From: Conexivisphaerales archaeon
GTDB taxonomy: Archaea; Thermoproteota; Nitrososphaeria; Conexivisphaerales; UBA164
Reading direction: 5' to 3'
DNA length: 42,798 bases
NCBI GenBank assembly: GCA_030756715.1
Contig: JAVBJD010000006.1
Coordinates: forward strand, 1 to 42,798
The translations under genes were made by a program, and so were the position numbers. This document shows positions 17,121 to 25,496 of this stretch, in pieces. The notes under the pieces were generated by a model. It had not been told where the DNA came from. It did no database searches and saw nothing but the letters and a program-made list of their open reading frames with translations. Position 1 is the stretch's first letter. The number at the start of each line of letters is the position of its first letter.

Positions 17121-18168
17121 CCGTTAATTCAGTAGTTGTATTAAATAACTTTAGCGGCGTATCCTGTACAATTAAGGAATCTTCAATCCTGACCCCTATG
17201 TTATTTGGATAATATAATCCAGGTTCTATTGTGACAGCGTTGCCGATTTTGATTATATCTTCACTTCTGTATGAAATCGCCGGTTTTTCGTGCACTTCAA
17301 CGCCTATGCCATGTCCAAGTGAATGATTAAAGTGCTCCTTTTCGTTCCCAAAGAAGTTTCTAACAGCGAGGTCTATCTCTTTTGCCTGCGTTCCATTTTT
17401 CAACAATTTTATTCCTAATTCCTGAGCTTCTTTAACTTTAGTATAGATCTCTTTATGTGAAGGTTCTACCTTTTTATAAAAAACGGTTCTTGTAAAATCA
17501 ACTACGTAACCCTTATGCCTTAGCGTTAAATCGAGTAATATCGGGTCACCTTCTTTAAGCTTTACGTTACTAGGAGGGGAATAATGCGGAAAAGCTGTAT
17601 TCTTTCCAAAAGCGACGATTTCTGTTCCTATAGTATCTTCGTATGGTATAACATCGCCATCGAGCTCTATAATGTTTTTAACTATGTGTGCATAAAGTTG
17701 CCTTTCCGTAATACCGTCCTTTATAAAATTTAAAGACTCTTGAAATACCCTATCCATGATTTTGCCACCCTCTTTTAGAACTTCTATTTCATGCTCATCT
17801 TTTATTTCTCGAAGTTTTTCTATAGCGTTGGATAGTTTTAAATCAAGTTTTTTCGATAATGAAGCATATGTTGAAGCGTACGACTCATCTATACAAACTT
17901 TTTTATCTCCAAAAAAGGATTTTATGTCGTCAAGATAAGTGCTGGGGCTATATGCTTCGACCGGTATGTTAGAATTCTCTGAAGCCCTGTTAAATTCTAA
18001 GCTTGATACTAGTAACTTCTGTTGGTCATCCTTAATTAAAGCTAATCCAGCGCCCCAAAAACCGGTCAGATAATAAATATTAAACGCCCTGGTCAAAACG
18101 TAACCATCGCAGCCTGTGTTACGCATCTCTTTAAGCAGAACGTCCATCCTTTTAGAATATTCTTGCAT
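17113..18168 (-). CDS. pepQ: M24-family Xaa-Pro dipeptidase/aminopeptidase
   Basis: A pita-bread fold metallopeptidase of 351 residues, likely cytoplasmic and acting on X-Pro peptides. An N-terminal creatinase-like domain (residues 1-125) is followed by the catalytic domain. All five metal ligands are visible: Asp in LLDLTLRHKGY and VVDFTRTVF, His in HSLGHGIGVEVHE, Glu in IEPGLYYP and Glu in VRIEDSLIV. GGTGAT lies 6 bases before the ATG, a good ribosome binding site. A gap of about 97 AT-rich bases separates it from serS upstream. Prolidase versus aminopeptidase P cannot be decided by eye. Confidence 0.88.
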   Translation of the reverse strand: MQEYSKRMDVLLKEMRNTGCDGYVLTRAFNIYYLTGFWGAGLALIKDDQQKLLVSSLEFNRASENSNIPVEAYSPSTYLDDIKSFFGDKKVCIDESYASTYASLSKKLDLKLSNAIEKLREIKDEHEIEVLKEGGKIMDRVFQESLNFIKDGITERQLYAHIVKNIIELDGDVIPYEDTIGTEIVAFGKNTAFPHYSPPSNVKLKEGDPILLDLTLRHKGYVVDFTRTVFYKKVEPSHKEIYTKVKEAQELGIKLLKNGTQAKEIDLAVRNFFGNEKEHFNHSLGHGIGVEVHEKPAISYRSEDIIKIGNAVTIEPGLYYPNNIGVRIEDSLIVQDTPLKLFNTTTELTVI

Positions 18169-18265
18169 CCATAATCACCATCGATCAAACTTTGTATAAA
18201 TGATAATATAAGGATTTAAGTTTAAATTCATTAAATTTAATTTTAAAGTGGTTAATTGTCTTATC

Positions 18266-19522
18266 TTAACTTTTTTGTGGTTCTATGTATTCCTGTCCAT
18301 TCATATAGCTAACTAGCGGTTTGGGTATTTTGATCCTTCCATCTGGCATGTAATTGTTCTCCATAATAGCTATGAGAGCCCTTTCTGTTGCAACTAACGT
18401 AGAATTTAATGTATGTACGTAGACGCTTTCGTTACCTTTTTTATACCTTATCTTTGCCCTTATCGATTGCCATTCAAGACAGTTAGAACAGGAAACGGCT
18501 TCCCTATATTTATTCTGCCCCGGTAACCATACTTCGAGATCATATTTTTTCGCAGCTGGCGCTCCAAGTTCTCCTGAACAAACATTGACAACCCGGTAGG
18601 GGATGCCTAAGCTTTGAAAGAATTCTTCTGCGTTTTTGATCAATTCTTCATGGTATTTCCAAGAATCTTCTGGCCTGCTGTATATGAACTGTTCAACTTT
18701 TTCAAATATGTGCACCCTAAATATTCCTTTAGTATCTCTACCGTGGGCTCCTGCTTCCCTTCTAAAGCAAGGAGAGATCCCTATGTATTTTAGCGGTAAA
18801 CTTTTTTCGTCGAGTATTTCATCATAATGATAACCCAGTATAGCGTGTTCAGATGTTGTTAGCAAATAAAGGTCTTCATTTTCGACTTTATAAATGGCTT
18901 CTTCGAAAGCAGAAAGGTCAACTGCACTCTCTAAAATAGCTCTGCGAAGCATATAAGGAGGTTGTAGAAGCGTGTACCCCCTTTTCATTCCAAAATCAAG
19001 ACCATAAGAAATAAGAGCATAATTTAGCCTTGCCAAGTCCCTTTTTAGATAATAAAACCTTGCGCCGCTTGTCTTTGCAGCTCTTTCTACATCTATAAGG
19101 TCTAGCTTTGATCCTATTTCTATGTGATCTGGTCCAACTTTGCCAGCTTCCCCCCACGTTCTCACGACCTGATTGTAAGATTCATCTGTACCCTCGGGCA
19201 CTGATGGATCTACAAAATTAGGCATGCTTAGCTGTAGTTGATTTATTTCGCTTTCTATTTTAGACAATTCTTTTTCAGCAGCTTTTATTTTGTCATCAAG
19301 CGTTTGGAGCTTTTCTTTGTCTATTTCTAGTGATCCGGACTTTGATTTCCTTGCAATATCTTCTTCTATTTGGTTTTTTTCATGTCTAAGATTGTTAAGC
19401 TCTGCAATCAGCTTCCTTCTTTTTTCATCGAGGTCTAGTAATCTATCTAAAGGAAAGTCAGAGTGTCTTTTTTTGAGCGATTCTCTATATTCTTCTAATC
19501 TGTCCTTTATTAATCTCAGCAA
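18266..19522 (-). CDS. serS: Seryl-tRNA synthetase
   Basis: Class II synthetase of the common (bacterial-type) SerRS form, 418 residues. It charges tRNA-Ser with serine. The N-terminal coiled-coil arm that grips the long variable arm of tRNA-Ser is plain at residues ~25-100. Motif 2 reads FRREAGAHGRDTKGIFR, followed by HIFEKVEQF; motif 3 reads STLVATERALIAIMENN. The start is TTG at 19520-19522, supported by AGAGGTG seven bases upstream inside pcc1. The pcc1 stop overlaps the serS start region by 7 bases, so the two are translationally coupled. Confidence 0.95.
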   Translation of the reverse strand: MLRLIKDRLEEYRESLKKRHSDFPLDRLLDLDEKRRKLIAELNNLRHEKNQIEEDIARKSKSGSLEIDKEKLQTLDDKIKAAEKELSKIESEINQLQLSMPNFVDPSVPEGTDESYNQVVRTWGEAGKVGPDHIEIGSKLDLIDVERAAKTSGARFYYLKRDLARLNYALISYGLDFGMKRGYTLLQPPYMLRRAILESAVDLSAFEEAIYKVENEDLYLLTTSEHAILGYHYDEILDEKSLPLKYIGISPCFRREAGAHGRDTKGIFRVHIFEKVEQFIYSRPEDSWKYHEELIKNAEEFFQSLGIPYRVVNVCSGELGAPAAKKYDLEVWLPGQNKYREAVSCSNCLEWQSIRAKIRYKKGNESVYVHTLNSTLVATERALIAIMENNYMPDGRIKIPKPLVSYMNGQEYIEPQKS

Positions 19523-19755
19523 CCTTTAACACCTCTTTCTACTGTTTTTGCAAGTTCTAAAATTTCGTCGAGCGTATTGAGCATAGACATAAGGCTTCCC
19601 TTATCGCTTTCGCTTACAATTTTTAGCTTGCCGTTTTCATATTTGATTTCCATCTTGACACCTTTCGGAAAATTTATGTTATCTGGCTCTAACGCTTTCT
19701 TAAGGCTAAGTAAATATTGTTCTGAATCCGCTAAATTTATTTCCACTTTTATCAT
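19516..19755 (-). CDS. pcc1: KEOPS complex subunit Pcc1-like
   Basis: A small protein (79 aa from the ATG at 19755; 83 from a TTG at 19767). It resembles Pcc1/Lage3, the dimerising subunit of KEOPS, which makes the t6A base at position 37 of ANN-decoding tRNAs. It has the two-strand, two-helix pattern and the LKKALEPDNINFPKG motif after the first helix. The ending LNTLDEILELAKTVE matches the last helix. I choose ATG 19755 because translation from TTG adds only four residues and no Shine-Dalgarno supports it. It is the first gene of the pcc1-serS pair, so two steps of tRNA maturation and charging are linked. Confidence 0.75.
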   Translation of the reverse strand: MIKVEINLADSEQYLLSLKKALEPDNINFPKGVKMEIKYENGKLKIVSESDKGSLMSMLNTLDEILELAKTVERGVKGC

Positions 19756-19767
19756 CTCTATCAACAA

Positions 19768-20092
19768 ATAACATTAATGAAACGAATTATAAACTTTTAC
19801 CTTTTTAGACACGAAAAGAAAAACGTTGATGATCAGTTCAGAAATTGTTTTGGTTTATTGAAATCGGAGAACAGAGTTCATCTGTCTAAACAGAGACCAT
19901 CCAGTAATCGGCAAAACTTGATCGTTCATTAGCGCGGGAAGGCACGTTGTTTGTCTGCACAATTGGTTTGATGCCGTTATGCTAGCAGTTTTTTGATCTA
20001 TTAAGCCCTAAAATTAGCCTTTTGGTCACATTTTTGTAAAAATAAAGCACAGGATAAGCTAAGCAAGCTCTGCGCTTTACAACTTTATGTCT
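19768..20092. other. Gene-free stretch next to the broken transposase
   Basis: About 325 bases without a convincing gene. It includes the likely promoter of pcc1-serS at its left edge, a small inverted repeat TCTGTCTAAACAGA (19881-19894), and near its right end a hairpin at about 20045-20079 in which AAAGC.CAG pairs with CTG.GCTTT. The hairpin lies just beyond the transposase C terminus and may be a terminator or part of the element end. Base composition is slightly less AT-rich than neighbouring intergenic DNA. No tRNA or guide RNA pattern passed inspection. Confidence 0.4.
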
Positions 20093-20820
20093 TTAAAAGA
20101 ACAGCTCAGTCCACTTCTTTGACTTATAGTATTCTATCATATCATGCTTCAAAGTTAGCACCATTATTCCTTTCAGCCTGCTTTCCCCTGCTTCCGTAAT
20201 AAAGCAATGAGCGCCTCTTCGTTATGTTTCCAAATGGCCTTTCACCAAGCTTCCTGTTCCCGTATTTTGCCTTATCAAAGCTATTGATGCATTCCCTCCT
20301 TATCGCAGATTTTGGAGGAACGTTCCTGGGCTTTACTATGAGCTGTATCCTGTGCTCTTTTGCTGTGAAATAATTTCCATCAACATCGTATTCAGCATCC
20401 ATCAAAAGAGAGGATCCCTCAGGAATAAGCTTTACAGCTCCATCTATCTTGTTGGTGTGCTCAGATACGAAGAGGATCGTGTTGGGAGGTATCCTTGTAA
20501 GGGCGAAGTACCCAGAGCAATCCTCTCGTGTGCCTTCCATACGGTCTCTTCCTTTTATTCCTCAGCAGAGGCCTTTCATGGTATGCTACATCGTTTATTA
20601 TCCTTGAGCTCTCTATCATTACAACCGTGTTGACGGCTTGATCAAAGTTGATGCTGAGTTTGCAGAGCGCTATATATTCAGAAGGTATCCTGTATTTAGG
20701 AAGGAAAGCAGTCATTGCCGGAGCCTGCCTGTCATCTAGAATAACCTTCAGAAGCCAAAATCCGTAAAGATTGGGTACCGGTTTTATATTGCTTTCATAA
20801 TATTCCATCTTGGGTAGCAC
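20093..20820 (-). pseudogene. Degenerate DDE transposase (IS4/IS5-like)
   Basis: Two overlapping minus-strand frames together read as one transposase. The upstream part (20461-20820) carries VVMIESSRIINDVAYHERP, where the first catalytic Asp would be; it is Glu here. The downstream part (20142-20540) carries LLMDAEYDVDG with the second Asp and YGNRKLGERPFGN with a Y-x2-R-x3-E pattern typical of IS4/IS5-type catalytic domains. The join between them near 20530 needs a frameshift. A third frame from about 20150 to a stop at 20093 continues the likely C terminus (LKHDMIEYYKSKKWTELFF). With at least two frameshifts and a changed catalytic residue the gene is dead. No clear terminal inverted repeats or target duplication were found by eye. 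Confidence 0.75.
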
Positions 20821-21152
20821 TCAAAGAGCCATTATAGAGAACATCTATAAGGGCTCTTCTATTTTATTCAGGAATTACTGGATGATCTCGTCTAAACAAA
20901 AAATCTTATAAGTGAAAAAGGTTAGATGCAAATGAGTGTTCGGCAAATATGATGAGACTTGATAATTCAATAGAAGGGCCAAAAACGATTTTTAGAGATT
21001 TTAAAGTAAAAAAATTATTTCCTAAAAAGATGAACTTTAATTTAAAAACATTGACACGTATTTCAATATCAATGTTAAAATTAAAGCTAAGAGAATTACA
21101 CAATTCTCATTTAATTTTAAATAAACAGCCTTTTGATGAGTGAATTAGTCTA
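20821..21152. other. AT-rich stretch between broken transposase and permease gene
   Basis: About 330 bases. The left part may hold the degraded N-terminal end of the transposase: a minus-strand frame near 20830 reads IDVLYNGSLSATQDGIL. Open frames of 60-65 codons exist on both strands (20906-21143) but they overlap each other, look like no family and have no ribosome binding site, so I do not call them. The right end should hold the promoter of the permease gene. Confidence 0.4.
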
Positions 21153-22382
21153 ATGTACTTTTACAAAATTGTACCAGTTATTATTCTCATAATCGTTTAC
21201 TCGCTCATAATTAAAAGGCGTATACTGAATCATAACATAGAAATATGGGCAGCGATGGGGATAGGCGCTTTATTAATGCTAATTACAGGCTCAATTACGC
21301 CTTTGGACGCTTTATATTCAATTAACATACACGTTATTGCATATTTATTTGGTATGCTGATCATCGGCGCTGCGCTTTATGAAAGCGGTTTACTCGGTTA
21401 TTTATTTAAAAGCCTATTTATAAAAGAAAACAAATTCACCAGTATATTCTTTAAACTTTTTTTGCTTATAGGAATTGCTTCGTCAGTATTAATGAACGAT
21501 ACCTTAGCAGTTATCATGACACCATTAATGGTTGACCTAAGCAAAAGGTTAAAGATAGACGAAAAGTTTCTGTTGCTTCTTCTCGCATTTGGGGTGACGG
21601 TTGGCAGCGTGATGACTCCCATAGGAAACCCTCAAAACCTGATAATAGGGCTCCAGATGACAGATCCTTTTTATTATTTTGGAAAATACCTAGTGCTCCC
21701 GACTTTGATAAACCTCGTTCTGACTTTTTATCTATTAAAAGTGTTTTTTTATAAAAATGCTAATTTTGATGTAGAAATTAAGGACCTTGAATACAGTATA
21801 AAGGATAAAACGCTAGCTTCTTTATCTAAAGTCTCACTAGTTCTTTTGATAATTATGTCTCTTTTAAACGTATTACTTTACGTTTTGTTAAAGGTTACGT
21901 TTTCATTAGGCTTAATAGCCCTATTGTCTGCAGTACCTGTTTTGTTTACTAAGAATGTAAAAAAGGTGATTAAGAGGTTCGACTGGAAAACCATTGCTTT
22001 TTTCATCTTTATGTTCATAGTTATGCAGGGGGTTTTTAACTCAGGATTTTTCCAGAGCTTTATTTTGTCTTTTTTACAGACACCTTTTGAAATAATGTTC
22101 GCAAGCATAATATTGAGCCAGTTTCTTAGTAATGTTCCTTTTGTAGACCTCTTCATAAAATTTGTTTCGCACACCCCAGTGAACCTCGTTACGTTAGCTG
22201 CTGGAAGCACAATTGCAGGGAACTTTCTGTTGCTAGGCGCAGCTAGCAACATTATAATAATACAGACAGCAGAAGCTCAAGGGGGAAAGGGATTATCTTT
22301 TATGGATTTTGCTAAATACGGAACTATAATAACTATAATAAACGCGTTAGTTTATCTTTTGTTTATATATTTGTATTTGTAA
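21153..22382 (+). CDS. ArsB/NhaD/SLC13-like ion permease
   Basis: An integral membrane protein of 409 residues with about 10-11 hydrophobic segments, in the ion transporter superfamily. Motifs fit: VIAYLFGMLIIGAALYESG, SSVLMNDTLAVIMTPL (first hairpin/unwound helix) and TPIGNPQNLIIGLQM, which matches the arsenite/Na+ permease signature. The second half repeats the pattern with SQFLSNVPFVDLF and AGNFLLLGAASNIIIIQTAE. The substrate could be arsenite, Na+/H+ or a dicarboxylate; no arsenic genes are nearby. Start ATG at 21153. No signal peptide is needed. Confidence 0.8.
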   Translation: MYFYKIVPVIILIIVYSLIIKRRILNHNIEIWAAMGIGALLMLITGSITPLDALYSINIHVIAYLFGMLIIGAALYESGLLGYLFKSLFIKENKFTSIFFKLFLLIGIASSVLMNDTLAVIMTPLMVDLSKRLKIDEKFLLLLLAFGVTVGSVMTPIGNPQNLIIGLQMTDPFYYFGKYLVLPTLINLVLTFYLLKVFFYKNANFDVEIKDLEYSIKDKTLASLSKVSLVLLIIMSLLNVLLYVLLKVTFSLGLIALLSAVPVLFTKNVKKVIKRFDWKTIAFFIFMFIVMQGVFNSGFFQSFILSFLQTPFEIMFASIILSQFLSNVPFVDLFIKFVSHTPVNLVTLAAGSTIAGNFLLLGAASNIIIIQTAEAQGGKGLSFMDFAKYGTIITIINALVYLLFIYLYL

Positions 22383-22425
22383 TTATTTTGATAATGTTTT
22401 TATTGAATAAAAAAATTGCCATTTT

Positions 22426-22656
22426 ATGCCTCTCAAAAAGATTGGGATTATAATGCATTTGACTAAGAGTAACAACATTGTGATAAAAGCAGAAGAGATA
22501 CCCGAAATAAACGATACTGTTTATTTGAAAAATAAATCTGAAATCGGGCGCGTCGTAGAAGTTTTTGGCCCCGTTTCTTCCCCTTTTGTTTTGGTTAAAT
22601 ATAATGGTAAGCCAGAAGTAGAAGAAGGTAAGGAGGTTTTCATAGAAATAAAATGA
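22426..22656 (+). CDS. gar1: H/ACA RNP protein Gar1
   Basis: A 76-residue beta-barrel protein. The core EIGRVVEVFGPVSSPFVLVK is the Gar1 signature. Gar1 joins Cbf5, Nop10 and L7Ae in H/ACA guide RNPs, where it aids turnover of pseudouridylated RNA. It is the first gene of a chain with dim1 and mtq2: its stop overlaps the next ATG by 4 bases (ATGA). Its presence means H/ACA guide RNAs should exist in this genome, which bears on the candidate RNA at 28056-28120. Confidence 0.85.
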   Translation: MPLKKIGIIMHLTKSNNIVIKAEEIPEINDTVYLKNKSEIGRVVEVFGPVSSPFVLVKYNGKPEVEEGKEVFIEIK

Positions 22657-23318
22657 AAGATACAAGATTTATGAAAGAAAGCTATATAAAGGAAGTTTTA
22701 GAATACATCCCTAAGAATAGGAAAATCTTTGAAATAGGCGCAGGGTACGGCAACTTTACTTTTGAATTAGCTAAAATTTCTGAACGCGTGAGGGCATTTG
22801 AAATAAACGACGCTTTGTTCAAATTATCGACAAAAAAGCTTTCGAAAATGAATAATGTTATTTTAATTAAAGACGATGCGTTTAATTACATTCCGGAAAA
22901 TGACGAAATAGTTTTCTCAGACTTGCCTTTCAGCAAGTCAAGAGAGTTCCTGTCTTGGATAGCAAAAAATTATGTCTGGGAAATTTATGCTGTAGTTCAA
23001 TCAGAATTTTATGAAAAACTTGTTAGCAAGCCCGGTTCAAAAAGATACACCGGAGTATCGGTAGTATTCAACATATTGTTTGACAGTAAAAAGCTTCTTG
23101 AAATTCCTAGCGATGCTTATATACCTCCCCCGAGGGTCCACGCTACTTTTTTTATGGCTAAAAGGTTGAAAAACTGTGTATTCAATGAGAAAGACTTAAA
23201 CTCGATAATAACATATATGAGCAAACACAACGAAGAATCTATGTTTTTTCCTAAAAAGAGAAGATTTCAACTGCATCCAGGTGAGGTCTTAAAAGAAATT
23301 GGTCTACAAACCTGCTGA
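22653..23318 (+). CDS. ksgA: rRNA adenine N6-dimethyltransferase (KsgA/Dim1), short form
   Basis: Dimethylates two adjacent adenines in the loop of helix 45 near the 3' end of 16S rRNA. Motif I is FEIGAGYGNFT; the acidic ribose-binding residue follows in RAFEIND; motif IV reads SDLPFSKS, where the usual form is NLPYxxS. Asp and Phe are allowed variants of the general (N/D)xP(Y/F) motif, so activity is still likely. The late motif IPPPRVHATF is present. At 221 residues it is shorter than typical archaeal Dim1 (about 260-270), mostly through a reduced C-terminal helical domain. Coupled to gar1 upstream; overlaps mtq2 by 20 bases. Confidence 0.82.
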   Translation: MKDTRFMKESYIKEVLEYIPKNRKIFEIGAGYGNFTFELAKISERVRAFEINDALFKLSTKKLSKMNNVILIKDDAFNYIPENDEIVFSDLPFSKSREFLSWIAKNYVWEIYAVVQSEFYEKLVSKPGSKRYTGVSVVFNILFDSKKLLEIPSDAYIPPPRVHATFFMAKRLKNCVFNEKDLNSIITYMSKHNEESMFFPKKRRFQLHPGEVLKEIGLQTC

Positions 23319-23796
23319 AGATACATATTTTTTACTCGATGCGGTAAAAGACATAGAAGATAATGTTTTAGAATTAGGCTGCGGCAGTTGTTTTGTGCTT
23401 TCAAACATTAAAGCCGGCTTTAAGGTTGGCTGTGATCTTGTTAAGCCTTATGAAATTAAAAATGGAATAGAATTTGTACTGGCAGACTGTAAAAATGCTC
23501 CATTTAGGGTAAATTCTTTTAGTTACATCATTTTTAACCCTCCTTACCTACCATCTGAAAATATTATCGATATAGCAGTGGATGGCGGTAAAGGAGGAAT
23601 AGAAGTTCCTTTAAATTTCTTAAAAACAAGCCTCAGCCTCATAAAGAAAAATGGAAAAATTTACTTTATTGTTTCATCATTATCTGACTATAAAACGGTT
23701 GAATTGTTTTTAGAAAATATGAATTTAGGTTATGTAAAAAAAGAAAAAAAGTTATTTTATGAAATCTTATACCTGTATATTGTTAACTTTGTGTGA
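23299..23796 (+). CDS. HemK/PrmC-type protein N5-glutamine methyltransferase (Mtq2-like)
   Basis: A Rossmann-fold methyltransferase of 165 residues. It shows the Mtq2-type N terminus YKPAEDTYFLLD, the SAM site VLELGCGSC, and the catalytic NPPYLPSE, which binds the target glutamine amide. Mtq2 with Trm112 methylates the GGQ glutamine of release factor 1. The short size without the PrmC N-terminal helical domain suits archaeal aRF1 methylation. The start is TTG at 23299, inside the end of ksgA; it keeps the conserved KPAED motif. Third gene of the gar1 unit. Confidence 0.82.
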   Translation: MVYKPAEDTYFLLDAVKDIEDNVLELGCGSCFVLSNIKAGFKVGCDLVKPYEIKNGIEFVLADCKNAPFRVNSFSYIIFNPPYLPSENIIDIAVDGGKGGIEVPLNFLKTSLSLIKKNGKIYFIVSSLSDYKTVELFLENMNLGYVKKEKKLFYEILYLYIVNFV

Positions 23797-23872
23797 GATT
23801 TAATTTATTCAGAACTAAATTCGCGCAAAATATTTCGTAAATGTTTTAAACAAGCAAAATTATTTATGAATT

Positions 23873-24244
23873 ATGATAAAAGAGGCCGTTCGCGATATTG
23901 TAAAAAAGGTAAGTGAAAAATCTCGTGACGTATTTGAAGCGATAATGCCTCCTGTAGATATATATGAAGATGGGGGAAATTTGATAGTTGTTGCTGATGT
24001 TGCCGGTTTCTCAAAAGAAGATATAAAAGTAACTTTAAATGAAGATATTTTAACCATTTCAGCAGAAAGAAAAGAAAAAGAAGGCGTTGAATACCTGTGG
24101 AAGCAAAGACCTCTAAAAATAAAAAAGCTAATACCTTTACCCGAAAAGGTAGAAAACGAAAAAGAAATATCAGCTAAATACGAAAATGGCGTTCTAACTA
24201 TCTCACTGCCACTTAAGAAGAAAGTACATATTCCGGTTCAGTAA
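23873..24244 (+). CDS. Small heat-shock protein Hsp20 family
   Basis: A 123-residue alpha-crystallin-domain chaperone that binds unfolding proteins. A short N-terminal helical arm (residues 1-25) is followed by the domain: MPPVDIYEDGGNLIVVADVAG, given here by its ends PPVDIYE and VVADVAG, then ILTISAERK and YENGVLTISLPL. The C terminus ends HIPVQ, whose I-P-V fits the IxI/V anchoring motif used in oligomers. It has its own gap upstream (76 bases); cobS starts 8 bases after its stop, so it may lead into the cob genes. Confidence 0.88.
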   Translation: MIKEAVRDIVKKVSEKSRDVFEAIMPPVDIYEDGGNLIVVADVAGFSKEDIKVTLNEDILTISAERKEKEGVEYLWKQRPLKIKKLIPLPEKVENEKEISAKYENGVLTISLPLKKKVHIPVQ

Positions 24245-24252
24245 ATGATCAA

Positions 24253-24975
24253 TTGAAAATAAACGGAATCAAGGATATTTTTTCTTTTTTTACTTTAATC
24301 CCCATTAACGGCGATATTTTTAAGGCGTCAACATCAATCTATTTTTTACCAATAATCTCTTTAATAGTGGGAATTGTATCTGGCTCAATAAAATACTATC
24401 TTGCGATATTTACAAATAATTTCTTGGCATCTGCGGTTGCAGTATTATCAATATATATGATAACTGGCATAATGCATATTGATGGCTTTGCTGATTTTAT
24501 GGACAGCTTGTTCGCTAAAGGTGGGAAAGAACAGAGAATAAAAGTCTTAAAGGATCCTCACGTAGGTGTTGCTTCTGTTTTATCTGTTTATTTTTTATTA
24601 ACGCTGATGATTATTCTGACTTATACGTTAGATAACCATGATTTAATGGACTCTATATTATTTTTTGCCGCATCAGATCTTACGGGCAGAGCATCTGTAA
24701 TCGGAGGTTTGTTTGGGAAAAACTACCATGAAGGATTGGGTAAAATTTTCGCAACTTCTTTCAAGCCTAGGTACGCAATTTATTTTCTTCTTATTTCGCT
24801 TATATTGCTGCCTTTTATCAAATACTTTTATTTACTTATCTTCGTTGGCCTTTTAATAGGTTATTTGTTCTATAAAACTGGAGTAAGATTATATGGAGCC
24901 TCGGGGGGAGACGTTATAGGAACTTCGGTAGAAATCTCTAGGCTTATCGGGATGATTATAGTATGCTTTGTATAA
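24253..24975 (+). CDS. cobS: Adenosylcobinamide-GDP ribazoletransferase (cobalamin synthase)
   Basis: CobS joins AdoCbi-GDP to alpha-ribazole (phosphate) in the last step of the nucleotide loop, in the membrane. The 240 residues form about six hydrophobic segments and carry the hallmark HIDGFADFMDSLFAK with VLKDPHVGVAS, and the C-terminal GASGGDVIGTSVEISR. The start is TTG at 24253, 8 bases after the hsp20 stop. The last 13 bases overlap cobY, suggesting translational coupling along the chain. Confidence 0.9.
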   Translation: MKINGIKDIFSFFTLIPINGDIFKASTSIYFLPIISLIVGIVSGSIKYYLAIFTNNFLASAVAVLSIYMITGIMHIDGFADFMDSLFAKGGKEQRIKVLKDPHVGVASVLSVYFLLTLMIILTYTLDNHDLMDSILFFAASDLTGRASVIGGLFGKNYHEGLGKIFATSFKPRYAIYFLLISLILLPFIKYFYLLIFVGLLIGYLFYKTGVRLYGASGGDVIGTSVEISRLIGMIIVCFV

Positions 24976-25496
24976 TGATGGCAGGGGGGAAAAGTAAAAG
25001 GCTTGGTTTAAACAAATTATTACTAAATGTATGTGGTCTCCCGCTTGTATGGATAGCTTTCCTTAAATATAAGAGAGTATGTTCAAATTTGAAAGTTGCA
25101 ATTTCAAAAAACATGATGAGCGACTTAACGTTTCTAAAGTTTTTGGACGCTGAAATCATAGAAACCCCTGGAATGGGTTATTCCGAAGACGTAAGTTATT
25201 TGTTAAATCGCTTTAAGGAACCAGTTTTATTGCTAAGCGCTGACTCCGTTTATTTAAAAGCAGATCAAATAAAATATTTTTTATCAATAACAAAAGGACA
25301 AAGCATGAGCGCTGCTGTAAAATTAAACGATAAAATAGTTTATGTTGGTATGAATTATGCTGTACCCGGCTGTGATCGGGATATAATAATACTTTTTAAA
25401 GATAAGCTACTCTCATACAGCATAAACGTAATTGATGACCTGGAGGTATTTAAAAAATGGTTGTGGCAAAATGGCTGTTACTCGTTGCTGCAGTAA
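24963..25496 (+). CDS. cobY: Adenosylcobinamide-phosphate guanylyltransferase, archaeal CobY type
   Basis: Transfers GMP from GTP to AdoCbi-phosphate; archaea use CobY in place of the bacterial CobU. The 177-residue protein has the nucleotidyltransferase N-terminal motif MMAGGKSKRLG followed by the lysine in NKLLLNVCG, and VLLLSADSVYL with the metal-binding Asp. It overlaps cobS by 13 bases and cbiB by 40 bases. Its short size and lack of a P-loop kinase motif separate it from CobU. Confidence 0.87.
   Translation: MLCIMMAGGKSKRLGLNKLLLNVCGLPLVWIAFLKYKRVCSNLKVAISKNMMSDLTFLKFLDAEIIETPGMGYSEDVSYLLNRFKEPVLLLSADSVYLKADQIKYFLSITKGQSMSAAVKLNDKIVYVGMNYAVPGCDRDIIILFKDKLLSYSINVIDDLEVFKKWLWQNGCYSLLQ

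Noticed and set aside
19818-19860. TTGATGA resembling a C box in the gap downstream of pcc1
   Set aside because: No CUGA within a suitable distance, so no C/D RNA structure can be built.
20940-21010. ATGATGA (20949) resembling a perfect C box, raising a C/D RNA
   Set aside because: No CUGA box D follows within 60 bases, and no promoter with proper spacing was seen.
20906-21143. Overlapping open frames of ~65 codons on both strands
   Set aside because: No ribosome binding site, no family likeness, AT-driven composition, and both strands open at once. More likely random in decayed IS-flanking DNA.
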